Of a stretch of 10,587 bases of DNA, positions 1 through 6,656 are shown in pieces. The notes beneath the pieces were generated by a model. The model was not told where the DNA came from. It was given only the letters and a program-made list of their open reading frames with translations, and ran no database searches. Position 1 is the first letter of the stretch; every line of letters begins with the position of its first letter. This DNA comes from SCUN01 sp964343975. Lineage in GTDB: Bacteria; Acidobacteriota; Vicinamibacteria; Vicinamibacterales; SCN-69-37. A program made the position numbers and the translations under genes. The stretch spans positions 1-10,587 of the forward strand of contig CAYFLU010000109.1 in the NCBI GenBank assembly GCA_964343975.1, written 5' to 3'.

Positions 1-816
1 CCGCCCGCCCGGCATCCGGAACGGACGCAGGTCGCGCGTGATCCCGACCCACGACAACGCCTTGAGGACGTAGTACGTGATGTCGACTTCCCACCACCGG
101 ATGCCCTGACGCACGCTGGACATGTAGAAGTGATGGTTGTTGTGCCAGCCCTCGCCGAGCGTCACCAGCGCGAGCACGAAGTTGTTGCGGCTCTCATCCG
201 GCGTGGCAAAACGTCGCCCGCCCCACACATGGGACAGCGAGTTGATGAAGAACGTGCCGTGATAGAGCACCACGGTCGCTAAGACGAAGCCCCAGAAGAA
301 AACGTCCCAACCGCCGATGAGTAAAATGGCCACGGCGTACACGACCGCGGGAACGAGGTGGTATTTGTCGAGCCAGCGCAGCTCAGGATATTTGCCGAAG
401 TCGGAGACGGCGGCCGGGTCGTAGTCGTCATACTGATCGGACAGAATCCAGCCGGCATGCGACCACCAGAAACCTTCCTGGACCGCGGAATGAATGTCGG
501 CTTTGCGGTCGGACAGCATGTGGTGGTGCCGGTGATGCGCTGCCCACCACAGCACGCCCTTCTGCGCGGAGGTCTGCGACAGGAACGCCGCGCAGAATTG
601 CCAGAACCGGTTGAGCCGGTACGACCGGTGGCTGAAGAAGCGGTGGTAGAACGCCGTGACGGCGAACATCCGCAGGTAGTACGACCCGACGAGCCACGCG
701 ACGAGCGACCAGCGGAACGGGAAGAAGAAGACCCCGAGCGCCGCGAGGTGCATGGCGGCAAACGGGATGGCCGTCACCGGGTTGTAGCGGGCATCGACAC
801 GAGCAGATTCGGACAT
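1..816 (-). CDS. Acyl-CoA (delta-9 type) fatty acid desaturase, C-terminus cut by window edge
   Basis: Membrane di-iron desaturase that introduces a double bond into a saturated acyl chain using O2 and an electron donor. 272 codons are visible with no stop before base 1, so the last few dozen residues lie outside. All three histidine boxes are present: HRFFSH at 58-63, HHRHHH at 94-99 (after WWAA), and HNNHH at 225-229, plus the extra His of NSLSH at 196. This is the acyl-CoA/stearoyl-CoA desaturase pattern (Pfam FA_desaturase). Hydrophobic segments lie near 17-35, 36-56, 155-175 and 172-192. The ATG at 816 is chosen because the family-like N-terminus YNPVTAIPFAAMHLAALG begins before the next ATG (753). 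There is no clear Shine-Dalgarno sequence; a TATTCT box lies 8 nt before the ATG. It diverges from the methyltransferase gene with 5 bp between start codons. Family confident; exact substrate (CoA or lipid-bound chain) not resolved. Confidence 0.93.
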   Translation of the reverse strand, partial: MSESARVDARYNPVTAIPFAAMHLAALGVFFFPFRWSLVAWLVGSYYLRMFAVTAFYHRFFSHRSYRLNRFWQFCAAFLSQTSAQKGVLWWAAHHRHHHMLSDRKADIHSAVQEGFWWSHAGWILSDQYDDYDPAAVSDFGKYPELRWLDKYHLVPAVVYAVAILLIGGWDVFFWGFVLATVVLYHGTFFINSLSHVWGGRRFATPDESRNNFVLALVTLGEGWHNNHHFYMSSVRQGIRWWEVDITYYVLKALSWVGITRDLRPFRMPGGR

Positions 817-824
817 CACTGATG
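814..824. promoter_or_regulatory. Perfect 11-bp palindrome containing both divergent start codons
   Basis: The bases read CATCA-C-TGATG, a perfect inverted repeat around base 819. The left arm holds the start codon of the desaturase (minus strand) and the right arm that of the methyltransferase (plus strand), so both start codons have the same immediate upstream context. This could be an operator half-site pair, a small RNA hairpin or chance; the sequence alone does not decide. Confidence 0.35.
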
Positions 825-1853
825 AGAATACCACTGGAGTTTGGCCTCACCCTCGTCGACAAGGGCCTCGTGCCCGACGCCCTGATTCGCGCCGGCATCC
901 GGCGCAATCTCGAGGCGCGTCTGGCGCGCGAGCGGGCGCAGCCGGCCGGGGCGAAGTCCGCGTTCATCGACGCGCGCCGGCGCGGGCGCATCGCCATCGA
1001 GACCCGCGCCGCCAACGCCCAGCACTACGAAGTGCCGACCGCGTTCTATCGCCACGTGCTCGGACCGCACCTGAAGTACTCGAGCGCGTGGTGGACGCCC
1101 GACACCGCCACGCTCGGCGACGCCGAGGCCGCGATGCTGGCCCTGACCTGTGAGCGCGCCGGACTCGCCGACGGCCAGCGCATCCTCGAACTTGGATGCG
1201 GATGGGGGTCGCTGTCGCTCTGGATGGCGCGGCACTACCCGCACGCCGAGATCATCGGCGTGTCCAACTCCGCGACGCAGAGGGCGTGGATCGAGGAGCA
1301 GGCGCGGCGCGAGGGACTCACGGGGCTCACGATCCTGACGCGCGACATGAACGTCTTCGAGCCGCCGGACGGCTTCGATCGCGTCGTGTCGGTGGAGATG
1401 TTCGAGCACATGCGCAACTGGGAAGCGTTGCTCGAGAAGGTGGCGAAGGCCCTGCGCCGCGATGGCCGCTTCTTCCTCCACATCTTCACGCACCGCGAAT
1501 TCGCCTACGCGTACGACGTCGAGGACGCGTCCGACTGGATGGCCGAGCACTTCTTCAGCGGCGGCATCATGCCGAGCGATGACATGCTGCTGTCGTTTCA
1601 GGGGGACTTGCAGCTCGCGGAGCACTGGCGGGTGAACGGCACGCACTACGCGCGCACCGCGCGGGCGTGGCTCGACAACATGGATGCTCACCGCACCGAG
1701 ATCCTGCCGATCTTCGAGGGCACGTATGGCCCGCGCGAGGTCACGCGCTGGTGGAATCGCTGGCGCGTGTTCTTCATGGCCTGCGAAGAACTCTGGGCGT
1801 ATCAGGGCGGAGACGAGTGGATCGTCTCCCACTACGCGATGACGCGCGCCTAA
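822..1853 (+). CDS. SAM-dependent methyltransferase, cyclopropane-fatty-acid-synthase family, coclaurine-N-methyltransferase-like
   Basis: 343-residue class I methyltransferase of the CMAS/Cfa fold. The SAM motif ILELGCGWG is at 121-129 and the family motif SVEMFEHM at 190-197. FFLHIFTH (217-224), FFSGGIMPS (244-252), VNGTHYART (271-279) and a C-terminal WRVFF...EEW.VSHY follow the layout I recall for plant coclaurine N-methyltransferases more closely than E. coli Cfa. Glu192, Glu195 and His196 match the E-x2-E-H of the N-methyltransferases, whereas Cfa has Gly at the first place. Where Cfa has a cysteine in its YSCGYW motif, this protein has Ser88 (YSSAWW). Substrate is therefore open: an unsaturated phospholipid chain (suggested by the divergent desaturase) or an amine. 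The ATG at 822 has no Shine-Dalgarno sequence; a GTG at 870 preceded by AAGGG is an alternative, but would remove residues (LVDKGLVPDALIRAGIRR) that look conserved. Confidence 0.88.
   Translation: MRIPLEFGLTLVDKGLVPDALIRAGIRRNLEARLARERAQPAGAKSAFIDARRRGRIAIETRAANAQHYEVPTAFYRHVLGPHLKYSSAWWTPDTATLGDAEAAMLALTCERAGLADGQRILELGCGWGSLSLWMARHYPHAEIIGVSNSATQRAWIEEQARREGLTGLTILTRDMNVFEPPDGFDRVVSVEMFEHMRNWEALLEKVAKALRRDGRFFLHIFTHREFAYAYDVEDASDWMAEHFFSGGIMPSDDMLLSFQGDLQLAEHWRVNGTHYARTARAWLDNMDAHRTEILPIFEGTYGPREVTRWWNRWRVFFMACEELWAYQGGDEWIVSHYAMTRA
825..830 (-). promoter_or_regulatory. Candidate extended -10 box for the desaturase
   Basis: On the minus strand TGG-TATTCT ends 8 nt before the ATG. The TG one base upstream fits an extended -10 element, and no -35 match is visible. 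At this spacing transcription would begin at or next to the ATG (leaderless). The box lies inside the first codons of the opposite gene. Confidence 0.35.
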
Positions 1854-1863
1854 GCGCCGGTGC

Positions 1864-2697
1864 TCAGTCGAGCTTCAGCGCCAGCGCGCGCGCAAACGAC
1901 TGCATCCACTGCCGAACACGGGTGCGGCGCTCGCCACCGAGCAGCAGGAATTGCTTCTGCACGGGCTTGAGTGAGCGCAACGCGGCGTCGGTGTGCTCAA
2001 AGTAGGCGGGGCGCTTCATCAGCACCGGTTCTTCGGTCGGCTCGGGCGTGTCGGCCAGCATCTTGATCGCCTTGGCGATCGACGTGTCGAAGTCGCCGCC
2101 CGCATGGCCGAGATCCGCGTAGGCCTGATCGAAGAGCGGCTTGAGGTTCACATAGAGCTGGGCCGCCTCATCCGGTTTCACGGACACGAGCGCGGCGACA
2201 TCGCTTTCCCAGCGGACGTACGACGCGGGATCGATCCGTCCCGACTCCTGGCCGATGATCATCAGCCGCATGCCCGGACGCAGGGCTTTGAACGGCACGG
2301 CTGGCGTCTTGCCGTTGCCGATTTGCTCGGCCGCCAGGACCACCGTGTTGATGATCTGCTTGGTCGCCAGAAACCGCGCGAGTTGCGGGTGCTTCGAGAG
2401 CGTGGCCACCATCTCACGCACGAACGTATCGGATTGATCGAGCGACGGCAGTTCGAGCGGCTGACGCGTCGGACGTTTGCCGCCCACGGCGACATCCGTG
2501 GCCGTGGCGACCGGCGGTGTCGCCGGCGGTGACGGGATCCGTGACAACCACCAAAAGTAGAGGCCGCCACCGACGATGACCACCGCCGCGACGGCGATGA
2601 CCCAGCGGGTGGCAGACGAGGGCGGCGTCGATGCCGGCGGTGTGGAGCCGGCAGGCGAACCGGTGGGCGTGCCAAGAGGCAGATCGTCGTAGGCCAT
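1864..2697 (-). CDS. DUF3014 family single-pass membrane protein
   Basis: 277 residues of unknown function. A Pro/Ser/Thr-rich N-terminus (1-30) is followed by one transmembrane helix (about 32-50, ending in YFWWLSR), a Pro-rich linker and a soluble DUF3014-like domain (about 82-277). Family-like pieces are LPSLDQSDTFVREMV (83-97), ID-PASYVRWESDV (155-167), LYVNLKPLFDQAYADLG (181-197), GDFDTSIAKAI (201-211) and LKPVQKQFLLLG (243-254). No catalytic motif is visible. The positive residues around the helix suggest, but do not prove, an inner-membrane anchor with the domain in the periplasm. It is the last gene of the M28/zinc-ribbon run, 15 bp after the preceding stop codon, with a good Shine-Dalgarno sequence. 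It meets the methyltransferase gene tail to tail with a 10-bp gap and no clear terminator between. Confidence 0.85.
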   Translation of the reverse strand: MAYDDLPLGTPTGSPAGSTPPASTPPSSATRWVIAVAAVVIVGGGLYFWWLSRIPSPPATPPVATATDVAVGGKRPTRQPLELPSLDQSDTFVREMVATLSKHPQLARFLATKQIINTVVLAAEQIGNGKTPAVPFKALRPGMRLMIIGQESGRIDPASYVRWESDVAALVSVKPDEAAQLYVNLKPLFDQAYADLGHAGGDFDTSIAKAIKMLADTPEPTEEPVLMKRPAYFEHTDAALRSLKPVQKQFLLLGGERRTRVRQWMQSFARALALKLD

Positions 2698-2704
2698 GGG
2701 GCAA

Positions 2705-2710
2705 TCCTCT
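2705..2710 (-). promoter_or_regulatory. Shine-Dalgarno site of the DUF3014 gene
   Basis: AGAGGA on the minus strand sits 7 nt before the ATG at 2697. It stands out because most first genes here lack such a site, which fits an internal operon gene translated in the canonical way. Confidence 0.7.
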
Positions 2711-2712
2711 CG

Positions 2713-3693
2713 CTATTCGGGATCCATGCGCTCGAACCGGCTGTTGTCGATCGGCTCGCCGCCGTCGGTGGGCGCCGACAGGCGCACGAGAATCGGGTCG
2801 CGGGCCCAGAAGGTGTGGCCGCAATTGCCGCACCGTACGGGATAGCGGCGGGTCACGAGTGAGCGGAAGCGTTGAACGCTCGAGTGGCGGTGCGTGCGAT
2901 ACAGATGCGGGCCGTGACACTTCGGACAATTCGTGAGCGTCGCAACCGAGGCCGACGGGCCGCTCGCGCCGGCATGGGGCACATCCACGATCGGCGGTGG
3001 GGCCGGCGCCGGCATCGCCGCGGTGGACGGTGACGGTGACGGTGACGGGCGCGCGCCCTCGTGCCAGTACCGCGCGATCACGCCGAGCATCCGCGCGCCG
3101 CCTTCCACGTTGCCGCTGTGCACGGTCGGCGGCGCCACGGGCCAGTGCTCGGTTTCCGCCATCCACTGCACGAGGTCGTAGCCCGTTGGCGTGTGTTCGC
3201 AGTGGCGCCGGCCGGAATTCTTCCGGTGCTCGCCCTGCTCGAGGCACTCGGCGCACCAGCCGAGGTCGTAGTCGAGCGACAGCTCGCGCACGAGGCCCGC
3301 TTCGAGGAGGCGCTTCGCGTTACGCACCGTGGCGACGCGCAACCATTCGGGCGGCGCGGGGCGGCTGTCGTCGAGCCACAGATTCAGCGTGCCCTTCAAC
3401 GACTCCGCGCGTTCGAGCACGAGGTCGACGAGCGCATCTTCGTCGCGCTGCTGGAGGGGATCGATGTCGAGGTCGCGGCCGAGTCGCAGTGGCGGAAGAT
3501 CCGGAAAGGCCTCATCCGGCTTCCACTCATCGCGGAGCCGCCCGCGCCACGAGCACGTCTCGCACCGGAACCATCGCGTGCGCGTCCACCAGGCGAGCAG
3601 TTGCTCGCCCGTCGAATGGGCGCGCGACTTCCGCAGGTGCGAATAACCGCACTGTGGGCAGACGCGAGGCGTTTGAGGGACGTCGACCGCCAT
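2713..3693 (-). CDS. Zinc ribbon - cREC receiver-like domain - zinc ribbon protein
   Basis: 326 residues from the ATG at 3693 (a TTG at 3699 would add two). An N-terminal zinc ribbon has Cys12, 15, 44 and 47. The middle (about 103-211) matches the 'cyclic-phosphate processing receiver' domain (cREC) as I know it: LWLDD-RPAP at 105-113, LSLDYDLG at 138-145, GYDLVQWM at 171-178, VHSGN at 191-195. Between LDYDLG and GYD it carries an insertion with Cys147, Cys150, His164, Cys165 and His167, a likely third metal site. A Pro/Ser/Ala linker with (PS) repeats leads to a second zinc ribbon with Cys256, 259, 288 and 291, of identical spacing and clearly similar to the first. The usual His of LDHDLG is Tyr142. 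cREC is predicted from comparative genomics to act in RNA or nucleotide processing; no activity is shown here. It follows the peptidase gene by 12 bp and precedes DUF3014, so is probably co-transcribed. No Shine-Dalgarno sequence is evident. Confidence 0.8.
   Translation of the reverse strand: MAVDVPQTPRVCPQCGYSHLRKSRAHSTGEQLLAWWTRTRWFRCETCSWRGRLRDEWKPDEAFPDLPPLRLGRDLDIDPLQQRDEDALVDLVLERAESLKGTLNLWLDDSRPAPPEWLRVATVRNAKRLLEAGLVRELSLDYDLGWCAECLEQGEHRKNSGRRHCEHTPTGYDLVQWMAETEHWPVAPPTVHSGNVEGGARMLGVIARYWHEGARPSPSPSPSTAAMPAPAPPPIVDVPHAGASGPSASVATLTNCPKCHGPHLYRTHRHSSVQRFRSLVTRRYPVRCGNCGHTFWARDPILVRLSAPTDGGEPIDNSRFERMDPE
3029..3046. repeat. Three perfect copies of a 6-bp repeat (GGTGAC) within a coding region
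   Basis: Three exact GGTGAC units lie in frame within the linker of the zinc-ribbon/cREC protein and encode Pro-Ser repeats. Slippage would change linker length by two residues per unit without breaking the frame. Confidence 0.75.
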
Positions 3694-3705
3694 GCGCAAC
3701 CGCGC

Positions 3706-6234
3706 TTACTTGATCTCGCTCCGTGCCCAGTCCCAGCCTTCGAGGCCGCGGCTGTTGACCGCCTTCACCGCCACGCTCGATCCGGCCGGGAGCGAGGGCA
3801 GGGTGGCCTTCGGCGTCGTGACCGTGAGCTTCGTCCTCATCGGATCAGTCGCCGGGCCGTACGCCACGATGTAGCTCTTCACGCTCTTTTCGGGGCTCGG
3901 CGTCCAGGTGAGCTCCACCGTGCCGCCCTTGCGCGCCGCTGCGAGATTCTTGATGCGTGACGGACTCGAGGCCAGGTAGGTCAGGGTGGCGGCCGTGACT
4001 TTCGCCGTCTCCGCAATCTGCCGGAAGCTCACCGTTTCGAAGAGATCAGTCGGCTGGTGATAGTTCGGGTTCGCGAGCACCGGATACGAGCCGAGGCCGC
4101 CGACGATGTCGCCCCAGCCGTCGTAGAAAGCGTTCGCGTCGGTGCCCTTGTAGTACTTGGCATCGTAGAGGATCAGATTCGTGAAGAGGAAAGACGCGCC
4201 GTGCTGGATGTCGCGAATGCCGGCGTTCGAGTACCGGATCGTGTTGTCCATGCGCGAGCTCTCGCCAGCCCAGCCGATCATGTCGTTGTTGAGTGCGCCG
4301 ACCACGTTCCACTTCTTCTCGGCGGCGAGCCGCACGAATTCGCGGCTGCCGAGCAGGCCGGCTTCCTCGCCGGTGAAGGAGGCAAAGACCACCGTCGCCG
4401 GCAGCGGCACATCGGAGAGGAGGCGCGCCGTTTCGAGCAGCGCTGCCGTGCCCGACGTGTCATCGTCGGCGCCGGGGCCGATGACGACCGAGTCGAAGTG
4501 GCTGCTGACCACGTAGATGAGGTCCGGATCCTCGGTGCCGCGCTTGATGTTCACGACGTTGGCGGTCTTGCCACCCTGTGCCTGCTGCGGCGAGAACCAC
4601 TGCTGCTCGGGCTGGTAGCCGAAGGACGCGTAGGTCTTGGTGAGGTAGTCGACGGCCTTGTTGTTGCCCGGCTGCGAGACGTACTTGGAGTCGAAGTCGA
4701 AGAGCGACTTCTCGTACTCGTACACCCGCGAGATCGACGCCTTGGCGACGATCCTCTTCACCAGGTCGCTGATCGGCGCAAAGGTCTTCGTCATGCGCGA
4801 GCGCAGCTCGCTCTCGACGGTCTGCTGCTTCTCGACGCGCGACACGACGTCGGCCACCGAGGCCTTCTTCGTGAGATCGACGACATACACGCCGCGATCG
4901 GTCGAGACGGTGTCGCCGTCACGTTCCGCCTGGATGAGCAGGCGCTGGCCATCGGCCGACGGCAGCCAGATGTACTCGGGGCTGATCGTGCGCAGGGTGT
5001 TGTTGGCGAAGAGACGCGTGCGCGTGCCCGCGGTGAGGTCGTAGATCTGCGACCGGCGATGGCGCGGTTCGCCCATCATGCCGAGCAGCGTCGTGTTCGT
5101 GAGGAAGCGGGGGAGGATGTCGTGCTGGATGTCACGCGTCACGCGCGTGTGCGCGCCGGCGGCGTTCGTGATGTAGATCTCCCAGTCGGTGTTGGTCATG
5201 TACTCGTACGCGACCTGGGTACCGTCCGGTGAGAGCGCCGGCGCGTTGATGCGCTCGCGGCCCGTGCGTGCCACGGTGACCTTGTCGCCGAGCGTCGGCG
5301 CCGTGTTCAACGTGTAGAGATCGCCGCTGCGCGTGATCCAGGCGAGCGTCTTGCCGTTGGCCGACATCGCCACCTGCGCGCCTTCGACCACGCGCGTGGT
5401 CTTCGCCGCGAGGTTGACGATCGCAAACGTGGCGGGGGCGCCGCCACCAGCGCCACCGCGGCCACCGGCGCCGCCGGCCGCACCGCCCGCGCGCCCGCCG
5501 GCGCCCGCCCCGCGGAACGGCGACGCCGCGGCCACGGTGTAGACGAGCGCGGCGCCCGACGGATCGGCGAGGGGATTGGCCTTGAAGCCGGCTTCCGTGG
5601 TGAGCCGCATCGGCGCGCCACCGTCTGCCACCTGATAGATGTCGTTGCGGGTCGTGTCGCCGGCCTCGGCGCCGACGAAGAGCAGGGCGCCGTTCGCGCC
5701 AAAGAACGGCGCGGCCTTCTGCAGCGTGCCGGTGTTGGCCGGTTTGGCCGCGCCAGTCGCGATATCGACCGTCACGAGGGCGCCGGTGCCGTCGAGCATG
5801 GCGCCGCGGCCGCTCGGACCAAACGCGAAGGCCGTGCCCTTGAGATCGGCCACCGTCTTGGCAGCCGGGTCGAGACTCACGAGCCGCGTGACCGGTTCGG
5901 TGGCCGCACCGGTTTCGTAGGCCACATATTTGCCGTCCGGCGAGATCTTCGGATTGCGGCCATCGGTCGTGAGCTCGGTCGTGACGAACAACTCGCCGGT
6001 GAGCAGTGCCACGCGGTCGCGGTAGTCTGCCGCGGCCGGGCTCTTCATCAGCTGAAGCAGAGCCGTGAATTCCTCAGGGTAGTTGCCGGCTTCCCAGGCT
6101 TCGGTCGCGCGGCGATACAGCGCATCGGCCGAGGCCGGAGGCGCCGCGGCCGGTTTGGCGGGTGTTTGCGCGAGCAGGAACAGCGGCGCCGCCACCGTGA
6201 TTACGGCGATGAGCGCGAACGGGCGTCGTGACAT
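3706..6234 (-). CDS. Secreted M28 family zinc aminopeptidase with PD40 beta-propeller and C-terminal FnIII-like domain
   Basis: 842 residues from the ATG at 6234. A TTG six codons upstream is possible but the ATG places the signal peptide first (MSRRPFALIAVITVAAPLFLLAQ, cleavage near 22-24). After a short helical region, PD40/TolB-like blades follow (about 80-450; ISPDGKYVAYE at 97-107, LSPDGTQVAYE at 334-344). The M28 peptidase domain (about 500-755) keeps all expected residues: His579 (SSHFDS), bridging Asp591 (GADDDTSG), Glu623 and Glu624 (FTGEE), Asp651 (NNDMIG), His726 (NYHQPTD). It should bind two zinc ions and release N-terminal amino acids in the periplasm or outside. Residues 757-842 form a fibronectin-III-like sandwich. 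A Gly/Ala/Arg stretch (241-266) interrupts the propeller. The gene lies 47 bp after the STAS gene and heads the peptidase/zinc-ribbon/DUF3014 run. A TATCAT box is 6 nt before the ATG. Peptide preference unknown. Confidence 0.93.
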   Translation of the reverse strand: MSRRPFALIAVITVAAPLFLLAQTPAKPAAAPPASADALYRRATEAWEAGNYPEEFTALLQLMKSPAAADYRDRVALLTGELFVTTELTTDGRNPKISPDGKYVAYETGAATEPVTRLVSLDPAAKTVADLKGTAFAFGPSGRGAMLDGTGALVTVDIATGAAKPANTGTLQKAAPFFGANGALLFVGAEAGDTTRNDIYQVADGGAPMRLTTEAGFKANPLADPSGAALVYTVAAASPFRGAGAGGRAGGAAGGAGGRGGAGGGAPATFAIVNLAAKTTRVVEGAQVAMSANGKTLAWITRSGDLYTLNTAPTLGDKVTVARTGRERINAPALSPDGTQVAYEYMTNTDWEIYITNAAGAHTRVTRDIQHDILPRFLTNTTLLGMMGEPRHRRSQIYDLTAGTRTRLFANNTLRTISPEYIWLPSADGQRLLIQAERDGDTVSTDRGVYVVDLTKKASVADVVSRVEKQQTVESELRSRMTKTFAPISDLVKRIVAKASISRVYEYEKSLFDFDSKYVSQPGNNKAVDYLTKTYASFGYQPEQQWFSPQQAQGGKTANVVNIKRGTEDPDLIYVVSSHFDSVVIGPGADDDTSGTAALLETARLLSDVPLPATVVFASFTGEEAGLLGSREFVRLAAEKKWNVVGALNNDMIGWAGESSRMDNTIRYSNAGIRDIQHGASFLFTNLILYDAKYYKGTDANAFYDGWGDIVGGLGSYPVLANPNYHQPTDLFETVSFRQIAETAKVTAATLTYLASSPSRIKNLAAARKGGTVELTWTPSPEKSVKSYIVAYGPATDPMRTKLTVTTPKATLPSLPAGSSVAVKAVNSRGLEGWDWARSEIK

Positions 6235-6240
6235 GACGCG

Positions 6241-6246
6241 ATGATA
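6241..6246 (-). promoter_or_regulatory. Candidate -10 box for the M28 peptidase gene
   Basis: TATCAT on the minus strand ends 6 nt before the ATG at 6234, in the context GTATCATCG. The same nine bases precede the GT87 gene. No -35 element or Shine-Dalgarno sequence is seen. The spacing fits a leaderless transcript. Confidence 0.35.
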
Positions 6247-6250
6247 CGGC

Positions 6251-6283
6251 AACCGCGCCGGGAAACTGCCCGGGAAAGCGGTT
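6251..6283 (-). terminator. Imperfect hairpin between STAS and M28 genes, possible terminator or attenuator
   Basis: Read on the minus strand, AACCGC at the STAS stop codon pairs with GCGGTT near the M28 promoter. Inside, CCGGG pairs with CCCGG around a 6-nt loop: 11 pairs in two blocks with an asymmetric bulge. There is no T-run afterwards, so intrinsic termination is doubtful; it may instead attenuate read-through or mark the upstream edge of the M28 promoter. Confidence 0.3.
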
Positions 6284-6620
6284 ACACGCGGTCGGCGATC
6301 GCCGCGTCCACTGTGTCGTATCGACTGAAGATGCCGTCGAGCCCGGCCATGGCGAAAAGCTCGGTGACGCGGGCCGGGACCGCCGCCAACTGCAGCCGGC
6401 CGCCAAGACGGCTGAGGCTGACATGCGCGGCGATGACTTCACCGAGGCGCGTGCTGTCGATGTACTGCACCGCCGCAAGGTCGAGCACGATCTGGCGCGC
6501 GCCCTGATCGACGGCGGTCTGCACGGCGCCCTTCAGCATGCCGGGGCGGTCGTTCACCGTCAGCCGTCCTGATAGGGTGATCACCGTCACGCCCTGCCGT
6601 TGCTCGCTCCGAATCTCCAT
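6282..6620 (-). CDS. STAS domain protein, anti-sigma-factor antagonist-like
   Basis: 112 residues, the usual length for a stand-alone SpoIIAA/RsbV-type STAS domain (about 3-110). The core reads IVLDLAAVQYIDSTRLGEVI at 44-63; in the family a Ser or Thr at the DS(S/T)GLG turn is phosphorylated by an anti-sigma kinase, here Ser56 or Thr57. The Gly normally following is Arg58, a small deviation. GGRLQLAAV (73-81) and a C-terminal helix LFAMAGLDGIF (88-98) also fit. The expected role is release of a sigma factor by binding its anti-sigma partner in the cytoplasm, but no kinase, anti-sigma or phosphatase gene is adjacent, so partners are unknown. Purine-rich GGAGG (10 nt) and GAGGA (2 nt) motifs precede the ATG. 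It diverges from pruA and lies upstream of the M28 gene on the same strand. Confidence 0.87.
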   Translation of the reverse strand: MEIRSEQRQGVTVITLSGRLTVNDRPGMLKGAVQTAVDQGARQIVLDLAAVQYIDSTRLGEVIAAHVSLSRLGGRLQLAAVPARVTELFAMAGLDGIFSRYDTVDAAIADRV

Positions 6621-6637
6621 GTTCCTCGTCCCTCCTC

Positions 6638-6643
6638 ATTATA
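6638..6643 (-). promoter_or_regulatory. Candidate -10 box (TATAAT) for the STAS gene
   Basis: A perfect TATAAT on the minus strand ends 17 nt before the ATG at 6620, leaving room for a short leader carrying the GAGGA site. No convincing -35 element is present. It is back to back with the pruA box within the 44-bp divergent gap. Confidence 0.4.
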
Positions 6644-6650
6644 CGAGTTG

Positions 6651-6656
6651 TAGAAT
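6651..6656 (+). promoter_or_regulatory. Candidate -10 box (TAGAAT) for pruA
   Basis: TAGAAT ends 8 nt before the ATG at 6665. GGAG lies only 2 nt before the ATG, closer than a working Shine-Dalgarno site normally is, so a leaderless or near-leaderless start is plausible. No -35 match seen. Confidence 0.35.

Noticed and set aside
816..1832. Long open frame on the minus strand opposite the methyltransferase
   Set aside because: Arg/Ala/Val-rich shadow of a high-GC gene; no recognisable domain, and the plus-strand product has clear family motifs.
1854..1863. Terminator between the methyltransferase and DUF3014 genes
   Set aside because: Only 10 bp, with no convincing stem and T-run; the GC-rich matches on either side lie in coding sequence.
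2713..3693. Zinc-ribbon/cREC gene as part of a defence island
   Set aside because: Neighbours are a peptidase, DUF3014 and lipid or metabolic genes; no nuclease, toxin or mobile element supports a defence setting, so I keep only the architecture as the finding.
4057..5232. 391-codon open frame on the plus strand inside the M28 gene
   Set aside because: Antisense shadow with biased Val/Arg/Glu composition; the minus-strand peptidase accounts for the region.
6235..6252. TTG at 6252 as start of the M28 peptidase
   Set aside because: It adds six residues ahead of a typical signal peptide that begins at the ATG at 6234, and it would include the candidate -10 box.
6282..6620. STAS gene as part of a sigma-factor partner-switching operon
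   Set aside because: No anti-sigma kinase, sigma factor or phosphatase gene adjoins it in the window.
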